DNA of 64,000 bases from Holosporales bacterium (GTDB lineage: Bacteria > Pseudomonadota > Alphaproteobacteria > Holosporales > Holosporaceae). Below, piece by piece: positions 57,458 through 64,000 of the stretch; position 1 is the first letter of the stretch, and each line of letters begins with the position of its first letter. The DNA lies in assembly GCA_947461445.1 (NCBI GenBank), contig CANHKV010000004.1, positions 1-64,000 of the forward strand, read 5' to 3'. Position numbers and translations under genes: made by a program. Below the pieces are notes generated by a model. The model worked only from the letters and a program-made list of their open reading frames with translations, had not been told where the DNA came from and did no database searches.

Positions 57458-58189
57458 GTGGCCCCTCCTGTTGTCAGTATTTCTGAATTATCCTATGGCT
57501 ATGGCAACAGTGTGCCCATTTTAAATGGATTAACCCTGAATTTTAATCCAAAAGAAATCATCATCATTACCGGTCCGTCTGGATCTGGAAAAACCACCCT
57601 ATTAACCCTGATGGGGGCGTTACGTTCACCGACGATGGGGCGCATGACCGTCATGGGGTATGATTTGATGGCGGCAAGTAAACAAAAAAAGTCCATGTTC
57701 AAACCATCTGCGCCCCTGAAAGCCGCCCTGAGTTTGCGGAAAAACATTGGGTTCATTTTTCAAAATCACAATTTAATCAAAGCTTTAACAGCCCAAAGCA
57801 ATGTGGAAATGGCCTTGGAACTGGATGGTGTCGGGCCAAAAGACAGGGAAAATCGCGCCAAAATCATGTTAAAACGTTTGGGATTAGGCCATCATTTTCT
57901 GTCTTATCCAGCCCAATTATCGGGCGGTCAACGTCAACGTGTGGCCATTGCTCGGGCTTTGGTTCGTCAACCAGCATTAATCTTGGCCGATGAGCCCACA
58001 GCATCATTGGATTTTGCTTCGGCAACAGAGGTCATGGCCTGTTTCAAGGAATCCGCATCCATATGGGGCACAACAACCATTATGGTCACCCACGACCAAC
58101 GATTAATGCCCTTGAGCAATCGTGTAATCGTGCTAGAAGATGGCATTGTGGTCAAAGATTATCGCAATGATGGGATATTTTCCCAGTAA
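57458..58189 (+). CDS. ABC transporter ATPase, LolD/MacB-like
   Basis: From GTG 57458 the 243-residue ATPase has Walker A GPSGSGKTT, the Q loop (FIFQNHNLIKALTAQSNVEMAL), signature LSGGQRQRVAIARAL, Walker B LILADEPTASLD and the His switch TMVTHD-like IMVTHDQ. This is the LolD/DevA/FtsE group, which works with MacB-type permeases that extract or export molecules. No permease lies on either side: tgt is upstream, tRNA-Tyr downstream. A longer frame start at 57374 has no support. Confidence 0.87.
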   Translation: MAPPVVSISELSYGYGNSVPILNGLTLNFNPKEIIIITGPSGSGKTTLLTLMGALRSPTMGRMTVMGYDLMAASKQKKSMFKPSAPLKAALSLRKNIGFIFQNHNLIKALTAQSNVEMALELDGVGPKDRENRAKIMLKRLGLGHHFLSYPAQLSGGQRQRVAIARALVRQPALILADEPTASLDFASATEVMACFKESASIWGTTTIMVTHDQRLMPLSNRVIVLEDGIVVKDYRNDGIFSQ

Positions 58190-58330
58190 ACATCTGGCCT
58201 TTCTGTCAGTCGGGTGCACCTGAAATATTGCTATGATGGGTTGCGGGTTTATTGAGCAATAATTTTTCCAAGATATCCTGGTTTCAGGCCTTGACTTTGG
58301 TGGGGATATTATTCAAAATTTAATCAGAAT

Positions 58331-58416
58331 GGATGGGTGGCCGAGTGGTTAAAGGCATCAGACTGTAAATCTGACGACGTACGTCTACGTAGGTTCGAAT
58401 CCTACCCCATCCACCA
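58331..58416 (+). tRNA. tRNA-Tyr (anticodon GTA), CCA encoded
   Basis: The acceptor GGATGGG (58331-58337) pairs with CCCATCC (58406-58412), with discriminator A and CCA to 58416. The anticodon stem TCAGA/TCTGA holds the loop CTGTAAA, giving GTA. There is a long variable arm, as expected for Tyr. The T stem GTAGG/CCTAC holds TTCGAAT. Confidence 0.96.
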
Positions 58417-58417
58417 T

Positions 58418-58491
58418 GCGGGTGTAGCTTAGTGGTAAAGCCCCAGCCTTCCAAGCTGGCTATGTGGGTTCGATTCCCATCACCCGCTCCA
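58418..58491 (+). tRNA. tRNA-Gly (anticodon TCC), CCA encoded
   Basis: The acceptor GCGGGTG (58418-58424) pairs with CACCCGC (58481-58487), with discriminator T and CCA to 58491. The anticodon stem CCAGC/GCTGG holds the loop CTTCCAA, giving TCC. It is one base after tRNA-Tyr, so they are cotranscribed. In many proteobacteria tRNA-Tyr-Gly is followed by tuf; it is not here. Confidence 0.96.
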
Positions 58492-59087
58492 TGTTTTTGA
58501 TTGTTTAAAGCATTTTCTGAAAACAATACCCCCCGTGTGCGTTGCTTTAATCCCCTTCCCAGTATGTTTTCCATCAGGTTTTCTCTCTATCAGCTCCCCA
58601 CCCCCCCCTTCTGTGAACGCAATCATCGAGGGCTGTTAATGAGGGTACCGTTTGTGGTTTATGCGTTTATGGGTTTGTGAGGGTAAAAGATTTTTTATAT
58701 GGCTCTGTTGGCTCTGGCACCCTTTTTGCCCATGTCTTTTGTACCACAGAGCCACTCCACGAGCCCCGTGACGTCATTGTGTTTGGATTTTTTTTCTGAA
58801 ATTGCATGGTGCCACAGGGGGAAACACTGGGCAAAATGCCTCCTCCTTTTTGATAAAATTTTATCCATTTTTTATGATTATTTTTTCAAAAATTTCTAAA
58901 AAATTAAACCTTTTTAAGGTTTTTAACAAATGACAAAACAGAATGATCATTTTTATTGAAAAATTTAACATCCTTATGGGTGCAGCAAGGTCTAAAAAAT
59001 TCATTAAAATCTGTGACTTAGTGTTGACAAGAGGTGACTTTCCCATTAAAAATACCATTGTATAAACCATAAACAAGAGTATTTAAA
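58492..59087. other. Intergenic region after the tRNA pair
   Basis: No gene is supported. It holds a 9-bp inverted repeat (TGGCTCTGT at 58700-58708, ACAGAGCCA at 58746-58754) and an AT-rich hairpin with a T tail (AAACCTT/AAGGTTT, about 58907-58923), as well as a promoter-like pair close to the next gene. A 66-codon plus-strand frame (58699-58899) has no ribosome site. Confidence 0.45.
59024..59052 (+). promoter_or_regulatory. Sigma70-like promoter for the exported protein at 59088
   Basis: A perfect TTGACA (59024-59029), a 17-nt spacer and TAAAAA (59047-59052). The -10 is weak, but the location 36 nt before the start supports it. Confidence 0.5.
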
Positions 59088-59642
59088 GTGAAAAATTTAA
59101 TAAAATGTTTTCAAATTTCATGCGTTTTCTTTCTGGCCGGTGTGGGGATGATACAGGGGATGGAAGTGGTGGATGGGAAACATCCAGCAACAGCAGTGAG
59201 GAAAAACTCCACAACTGATGAATCAAGCTCTAGAAGCAACAGCCCCAGAACCAGTGCCGTAGGTGCAAGTGCCGAACCTTGCACACTCCAAAATGTTTTG
59301 AATATTGTTGAGAGAATAAATCCAAAAATTTGCAAAATTAATTTGACAATTAACATCACCAATGCTGCCTGTGAAAAAAATGACCACCTGGCAGCTATTG
59401 AAAATCTTCAAAAACAAGTAGGTTTTATTTCAGTAAAAATAGTTAATATAGAAGAATGTTTTGATCCAAGTAAAGCAAATGTAGAATCATTGGAAAAAAG
59501 TATAGATGAAAAAAACGAGACAACTCACTCTGAGGAGATGATGAATTTAATCGCAAAAGTCTGTAATACAAAAGAACGGACACCTAATCTACAAAAAGTC
59601 TATAAACAAAAAAATACGAATTCAAAGTGGAGATTAGTATAG
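59088..59642 (+). CDS. Exported hypothetical protein
   Basis: No family recognised. The 184-residue frame starts at GTG 59088 with a signal peptide (KNLIKCFQISCVFFLAGVGM; cleaved near residue 24). The mature part is Ser/Thr/Asn/Glu-rich to about residue 60, then has Asn-rich, possibly helical sequence with four Cys (TLQNVLNIVERINPKIC, AACEKNDHLAAIENLQKQ, EECFD, KVCNTKER). It probably acts in the periplasm or outside the cell. Codon use and AT content are like the other exported unknowns in this window. Confidence 0.65.
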   Translation: MKNLIKCFQISCVFFLAGVGMIQGMEVVDGKHPATAVRKNSTTDESSSRSNSPRTSAVGASAEPCTLQNVLNIVERINPKICKINLTINITNAACEKNDHLAAIENLQKQVGFISVKIVNIEECFDPSKANVESLEKSIDEKNETTHSEEMMNLIAKVCNTKERTPNLQKVYKQKNTNSKWRLV

Positions 59643-59742
59643 CAATATACGATTTATTCATATCAAAAAAATCTTAGCTTCTAACACGACACCCAATTCT
59701 GGTGTATGATGGATTCAGATAATATACAATAAGGGAATTTCT

Positions 59743-61092
59743 GTGCGGGTTATCGTTGGTATGTCTGGTGGGGTAGACAGTTCATTGGCTGCAGCATTGC
59801 TGTGTCAACAAGGTCATGACGTCATTGGCGTGACCTTGCAATTGTATGATTACGATACCACCATAGAAGAAACCGATCCCAGTAAACGTCATTGTCATCC
59901 TTTGGCTTTTATAGAAGATGCCAGACATGTGGCCAAAAAACTGGGCATTCCCCACCACCTGTTGTCCCACCAGCATATTTTTCGATCCGAAATCATTGAT
60001 CCCTTTATGCAATCGTACCGTCAGGGAAAAACACCTCTGCCATGTGCTAAATGCAATCGGGACGTTAAAACGTCGGCTCTGTACAACATGATGACAGAAT
60101 TTGGGGCAGATGCCATGGCCACGGGTCATTATGTGCGACGCATTGATGTCGATGGCCAAGTGCATATTCATCAGGGACAAGATGCCATACGCGATCAGAG
60201 CTTTTTTCTGTTTGCCCTGGGTTCTCATTATTTTGACAAGATGCTGTTTCCGCTGGGGGCGTATTCCAAGGCTGAAACCCGTGCCAAAGCCCAAGAATTG
60301 GGTCTGTCTGTGGCCGATACGCCCGCCAGTCAAGATTTGTGTTTTATTGCCAAAAAATCTTATAAAACCCTTTTTAATGCCGCCCATGGAGATATTATCC
60401 ATGTGGATGATGGCCGAATTTTGGGACAACACCAAGGCATTACAGGCTTTACCATCGGTCAACGTCAAGGTCTGGGCATCGGTGGGCAGAGCGAAAGCCT
60501 GCACGTCGTGGCTCTGGATGTGGCAAAAAATCAGGTGGTGGTGGGGCCGCGTCATCATTTGGCGTGCTCTGTCATTCATTTGGATCAGGTCAATTGGCTG
60601 GCACCAGAATTATTGCCTGCGCAGCGTGGGGAACATGATTCTTGTCAAGGGTCTGCCCACAGAGGTTCTGAAGACAGAAGCCGCCAAAGTCAAAAGTATG
60701 AGGAAAATCCTAGAAGTGAGGATTTTTGTGGTGCAAGTACGGGTGGTTCAAGTTCTTGTGATTTAAGTTCTGGGGATGAAAACGCTGAAAAACAATCTGA
60801 CATCTCACAGCTGGCATCCCATCGTGGCCATGGGGAAAATGGCGCGACAGAAAACGGCAACGTGCCACATATTCAGGATATTCAGGTCAAAGTTCGCTCT
60901 TCCAGTCGTGCTGTGCCTGCAAAAATTCATCTGCTTGGGGACAGCGCCATCATTTATTTAGAAAATCCCGATTATGCCATTTCGCCTGGTCAAGCCTGTG
61001 TGTTTTATCATGGTACACGCCTGTTGGGTGGGGGGTGGATTTCAGAGCGCACTCGCTCGGATGCATATCTGCGCCAGAAAGAAAGCGCTTGA
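59743..61092 (+). CDS. mnmA: tRNA 2-thiouridylase MnmA with low-complexity insertion
   Basis: It thiolates U34 of Lys, Glu and Gln tRNAs. From GTG 59743 (AAGGG 8 nt upstream) it carries the P-loop GMSGGVDSS (residues 6-14), catalytic Cys101 in PCAKCNRD and Cys200 in SQDLCFIAKKSY, plus the 'TIGQRQGLGIGG' loop. Normal MnmA has about 360 residues; this has 449. The extra length is an insertion of about 80 Ser/Gly/Glu-rich residues (about 296-378) inside the C-terminal beta-barrel, right before QVKVRSSSRAVPAKI. The frame is kept through the insert. Confidence 0.95.
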   Translation: MRVIVGMSGGVDSSLAAALLCQQGHDVIGVTLQLYDYDTTIEETDPSKRHCHPLAFIEDARHVAKKLGIPHHLLSHQHIFRSEIIDPFMQSYRQGKTPLPCAKCNRDVKTSALYNMMTEFGADAMATGHYVRRIDVDGQVHIHQGQDAIRDQSFFLFALGSHYFDKMLFPLGAYSKAETRAKAQELGLSVADTPASQDLCFIAKKSYKTLFNAAHGDIIHVDDGRILGQHQGITGFTIGQRQGLGIGGQSESLHVVALDVAKNQVVVGPRHHLACSVIHLDQVNWLAPELLPAQRGEHDSCQGSAHRGSEDRSRQSQKYEENPRSEDFCGASTGGSSSCDLSSGDENAEKQSDISQLASHRGHGENGATENGNVPHIQDIQVKVRSSSRAVPAKIHLLGDSAIIYLENPDYAISPGQACVFYHGTRLLGGGWISERTRSDAYLRQKESA

Positions 61093-61400
61093 GGATCCCG
61101 TTGTCTATCGTGTAATTCCTTACCAGAGGGGGATGCCATACGTGTCCGCTTAGCGATTTTAGGAGGGCCTCTGGTTAAAAACCATCGGCGCAGCAATGCT
61201 GATGGACAAAGAGGCATTACAGCAACTGACAAAAGACAGTAAATAAAACCAATTATATCCCAGCATACCAAGTGTTCAAACCCAAAAATTCACCCTCTGG
61301 CACGAATACAAGAATATAACCTAATTATTTCGCAATGATTTGCACCTTGGTCATGATGTTTAGTATCATTAAAATAATAGCCATGCACAAAAAGCAATCT
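61093..61400. other. Intergenic region with a possible gene remnant
   Basis: No intact gene. A plus-strand frame near 61170-61245 ends WLKTIGAAMLMDKEALQQLT plus KDSK and a stop; it looks like the C-terminal end of a lost gene. No RNA gene was seen. Confidence 0.4.
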
Positions 61401-62025
61401 ATGACAATATCATACGACGCATTTAAAGCTGTGAGTTTACGTTCGGGCACAATTGTAAAAGTAGAAGAATTTCCCAGACTAAAACACCTGCTTTTAATGC
61501 CTAGGCAGATTTTGGTCCTGACATGGGCATGCTCCATTCCCCAGTATAGGCATTCTTGGACAAAAATTTGAATACATACATGTACGTTCTGGTATGATTT
61601 TAAATCCAAGGGAATTTCCCAGACTAAAACACCTGCTTTTAATGCCTAGGCAGATTTTGACCCTGACATGGGCATGCTCCATTCCCCAGTATAGGCATTC
61701 TTGGACAAAAACTTGAATACATACATGTACGTTCGGGTACGATTTTAAATCCAAGGGAATTTCCCAGACTAAAACACCTGCTTTTAATGCCTAGGCAGAT
61801 TTTGACCCCACGATAAGGGTATGGCAAACTTCAGCCCAAGTGACTGTGCATTATACGCCAGAAACCTTTCTCCTGGGCCAGATTGTGGGGCGTGTTAACT
61901 TGGCAGAAAAGAACATATCAGGCTTTAAATCTGAGTTCTTGCTTGTGGGATTTGGGGATGAAAGCGGCGCGATCGTTCTGATCACCGTTGATCCCAAGGT
62001 TCCCAATGGACAAAAAATCTGTTGA
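61401..62025 (+). pseudogene. csaA: csaA (CsaA-type chaperone/tRNA-binding protein) broken by internal tandem repeat
   Basis: The start (MTISYDAFKAVSLRSGTIVK, from 61401) and the end (SAQVTVHYTPETFLLGQIVG ... VDPKVPNGQKIC, about 61830-62025) match a CsaA protein of about 110 residues. Between them the sequence from LRSGTIVKVEEFPRLKH onward is present two and a half times in a 145-bp tandem array, which is not a multiple of three, and carries stops. In the right frame each copy also shows the next CsaA part (PAFNA, stop, ADFGPDMGMLHSP). CsaA is a small OB-fold, tRNA-binding-like export chaperone. This copy should be inactive. Confidence 0.87.
61441..61805 (+). repeat. 145-bp tandem repeat inside csaA, about 2.5 copies
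   Basis: Units start at 61441, 61586 and 61731 with GTTC(G/T)GG; the third ends near 61805 where the csaA C-terminal part resumes. Units two and three share changes against unit one (ATTTTAAATCCAAGGGAATT in place of the csaA-like ATTGTAAAAGTAGAAG), so unit one is nearest the original gene. The reverse strand is open across the array, but this is a by-product. Confidence 0.93.
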
Positions 62026-62107
62026 GACGCTGTCGGGAATCATTTTACCTGGCCCCACGACCCTATACCCCAGAGCAGCTTGGAACCGTAGTCCATGGAG
62101 GTAGCTT

Positions 62108-62784
62108 ATGGGTATAAATTTTATGGCTTCAGATTCAAATATAAAAACCCTCGACACCTCTCTCAGTCTTTGTAGAGAGGTTTACGACCTAAGCAAGCCG
62201 AATCCACCAGAAGATGCGTATGCTTTTTATCGTGATTATGCATTGCAGGCAAAGGGGCCTATTTTAGAACCAATGTGCGGTCTGCCATTACTTGAAGAAG
62301 GTTTCAATGTTCATGGCTTTGATGCAAGCGATCATATGCTTGCGTCCTTGCATGCTAAAGCCAAGGTTAAAAACCTAGAGCCCACGGTATGGAACGGGTT
62401 TGTTGAAGACTTGGAACACTTTATGATCACCCAAGCCATGATGGCGTTTTATTGTTTGAAGGTGAAACGGTTAAAGCCGTACCACCACTTGACGTGTGGT
62501 GTGGCTGTGTATGGCCTAAACCCAATGGTCAGATGATCATGCTAAGTTCATTAGCAACCATGAAGGGCAATGGTTACCATTCCATCGGCAAATATGAACT
62601 CATCCACAATAACAGCATTATTCATAAAGAAATTGAAGAGCTGAGAGTGAAGGTTGATGAGCAGGGTGAGTTAATCAAAATTCTGAAAAATTGCGGATTT
62701 AAAGTGCGTGCAATAAAAGCTTTTGATGAATCAGCTGCTCCAGATGAAAACGATGAGAGTGTTATCTATGAATGCAGACACTAA
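62108..62784 (+). pseudogene. SAM-dependent methyltransferase, deleted and frameshifted
   Basis: The first part (from 62108 to about 62440) reads AYAFYRDYALQAKGPILEPM, CG-LPLLEEGFNVHGFDASDHM and LHAKAKVKNLEPTVWNGFVE, a class I methyltransferase. The glycine-rich SAM loop appears shortened: a GTGRFL-like stretch is missing between CG and LPLLEEG. After 'EDLEHF' the frame changes and about 40-50 residues are missing. The rest continues in another frame as GVLLFEGETVKAVPPLDVWC ... WPKPNGQMIMLSSLATMKGN to the stop at 62784. A methyltransferase with a damaged SAM site is unlikely to work. Confidence 0.82.
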
Positions 62785-62860
62785 TAACAGAGCAATTTGA
62801 TTTGGAGAATCATCATGCAAATAACATGTAGATACATTATTATGAATGAAGTTTGTTGTA

Positions 62861-62933
62861 TGTCATTCCTGCGCAGGCGGGAACCTAGTGGAGTTCCGCA
62901 ACCTATGGGATGCCCGTTTTCACAAGGACGACA
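62861..62933. repeat. REP/MITE-like palindromic element remnant
   Basis: TGTCATTCCTGCGCAGGCGG leads into GAACCTAGTGGAGTTCCGC; the GCGGGAAC and GTTCCGC arms form an imperfect palindrome. This type of sequence (GTCATTCC-N-GGCGGGAAT) is widely dispersed as REP-like repeats in bacteria. The right half is degraded (GATGCCCGTTTTCACAAGGA). Other copies were not seen in this window. Confidence 0.6.
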
Positions 62934-63070
62934 ATACAATGTTTTAACGAGGATGACAACGAATTACCCAACGTTTGAGACGGGTGATGCCAAAGGAAAA
63001 TCCTGGGGGGCCAAAAATCCTTGGGATCCTTGACCTGGCCCATGACCGCTGCCCCAACACAACAAAGGTC

Positions 63071-64000
63071 CTAGCTGGCCCACGAACCAGGATTCCCCAA
63101 AGTCGTTGAATGCTTGACGCCGACATATTGGTCGGGAAACAAATACCCCTTTAGGTGATGCACACTCTGGGCGACCTCTGCAAAACCCGTCATAATCAGC
63201 TTTAATTTATGGGGGTACGTCACAATATCGCCTGCAGCATAAATGCCTGGACGACTGGTTTGTCCTGTTAACGGGTTGGTCACAATACGCTGTTGATCAA
63301 TATCCAACCCCCAACGGCTTAATGGTCCAAGATCATTTTGCATGCCAAAAAAGGGCAATAAAATATCGGCCGATAGGCTCTTACTGCCCCCTGCCCCATC
63401 ATGAACATGTACAACACTGATTTGTCCGACCTGCCCCTCTAGTCCCAACAATTGATAAGGCACATGCAACTGAACTCGGCCCGATTGAAACTCTTCTTGC
63501 AATCGCGCCACACTGTGTTCATGAGCACTGAAACGGGCACGACGATGGACCATGTGAACGGATTTTGCGCTGCCTGCCAACACCAAAGCCCAATCCACAG
63601 CCGAATCCCCACCGCCAGCAATGACAATATCTTTACCCGCCCAACCATGGCCTGATGGCACGGAATAAAATACACTTTGTCCTTCAAATTGCTCTATACC
63701 TTCTAAGGGAGGCCGCTTTGGCACCAAGGCGCCAGCCCCGCAACAAATGATGATGGATTGGGCCAAAATCACACGCCCAGCAGAGGTCCGAATGACAAAC
63801 AACCCGGATTCCTCTTGATCCACATGCTCGGCCGTTTGACCACAAAAAACGGTGGGTTTAAATGGCGCCATCTGTTGAGATAATTGTGCCACCAAATCGG
63901 CGGCAGATATTTCAGGCATTCCAGGAATATCATAGATGGGTTTATCCGGATACAAGGCCTGACACTGGCCACCCAATTGGGGCAATGCCTCGATCAATGC
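63071..64000 (-). CDS. Ferredoxin/flavodoxin-NADP reductase, thioredoxin-reductase-like (partial)
   Basis: The N terminus lies beyond the window. The visible 310 or so residues start inside the FAD domain with LPQLGGQCQALYPDKPIYDI, the hallmark of the YumC-type ferredoxin-NADP reductase, which lacks the CxxC of thioredoxin reductase. The NADPH-binding motif is IVIAGGGDSAVDWAL and the FAD-closing segment is GIYAAGDIVTYPHKLKLI. It supplies or accepts electrons for ferredoxin. Ends with TLGNPGSWAS. Confidence 0.93.
   Translation of the reverse strand, partial: ALIEALPQLGGQCQALYPDKPIYDIPGMPEISAADLVAQLSQQMAPFKPTVFCGQTAEHVDQEESGLFVIRTSAGRVILAQSIIICCGAGALVPKRPPLEGIEQFEGQSVFYSVPSGHGWAGKDIVIAGGGDSAVDWALVLAGSAKSVHMVHRRARFSAHEHSVARLQEEFQSGRVQLHVPYQLLGLEGQVGQISVVHVHDGAGGSKSLSADILLPFFGMQNDLGPLSRWGLDIDQQRIVTNPLTGQTSRPGIYAAGDIVTYPHKLKLIMTGFAEVAQSVHHLKGYLFPDQYVGVKHSTTLGNPGSWAS

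Noticed and set aside
58699-58899. 66-codon frame with a hydrophobic start (MALLALAPFLPMSFVPQ)
   Set aside because: No ribosome site, no similarity, and overlaps an inverted repeat; too weak to call a gene.
61325-61827. Repeated minus-strand frames across the csaA repeat array (NVHVCIQ(I/V)FVQECLYWGM)
   Set aside because: They arise because the 145-bp unit is open on the reverse strand; the plus strand clearly carries csaA sequence.

Overview
The window looks like chromosomal DNA of an alphaproteobacterium with a host-dependent, reduced-genome style, most like the Holosporales/Rickettsiales-type endosymbionts. This is inferred from gene content only: conserved housekeeping genes scattered with broken operons, several single-gene metabolite carriers (two SemiSWEETs, two MFS carriers, one EamA/DMT carrier), exported low-complexity proteins of no known family, decayed genes, and a mix of tRNA genes with and without an encoded CCA. 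The sequence is moderately AT-rich.

Layout. 1-2.4 kb: clpB (minus, cut by the window edge), then tRNA-Arg. 2.9-11.7 kb: alaS, mutS, topA and two adjacent SemiSWEET genes. 11.9-16.3 kb (minus): lpxA and a 1138-residue proline-rich repeat protein with an exported-type N terminus. 16.5-22.9 kb (plus): rpiB, pssA, mlaA, mlaC, accA, an SPFH protein and a Sua5-type TsaC. 23.1-27.4 kb: an exported Cys-containing protein (minus), ribonuclease J, about 1 kb holding a decayed gene, and an MJ0042 zinc-ribbon protein. 27.7-32.6 kb (minus): an MFS carrier, an EamA carrier, pgsA, ftsY and rsmA. 32.8-38.1 kb (plus): tRNA-Pro, rpmH, rnpA, yidD, yidC, engB, a small coupled ORF and an MFS carrier. 38.1-39.1 kb is gene-poor and holds a ten-copy GCCGAT array. 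39.1-42.6 kb (minus): rpsE-rpmD-rplO-secY-adk, a remnant of the spc operon, preceded by a small lipoprotein gene. 42.8-48 kb (plus): a thioredoxin-like protein and an RND efflux pair. 48.2-54.1 kb (minus): a class D beta-lactamase, a cyclase/amidohydrolase, a YefM/YoeB toxin-antitoxin pair, infC and thrS. 54.2-61.1 kb (plus): a CpoB-like protein, a type IV prepilin peptidase-like protein, tgt, an orphan ABC ATPase, tRNA-Tyr, tRNA-Gly, an exported hypothetical protein and mnmA. 61.1-62.9 kb: two pseudogenes (csaA with a 145-bp tandem amplification, and a deleted methyltransferase) and a REP-like palindrome. 63.1-64 kb (minus): a ferredoxin-NADP reductase-type flavoprotein, cut by the window edge.

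Themes. Envelope building is prominent: lipid A (lpxA), phospholipids (pssA, pgsA, accA), lipid traffic (mlaA, mlaC) and membrane insertion (ftsY, secY, yidC, yidD). So is translation: two aminoacyl-tRNA synthetases, tRNA modification (mnmA, tgt, tsaC), ribosomal proteins and infC. A second theme is repeat growth inside coding sequence. Tandem duplications or low-complexity insertions are seen in topA, mlaA, mnmA, the cyclase and the proline-rich protein, and the same kind of event has destroyed csaA. No complete new multi-gene system could be demonstrated. The best candidates for new biology are the proline-rich exported protein, the SemiSWEET pair and the N-terminally extended YidD.
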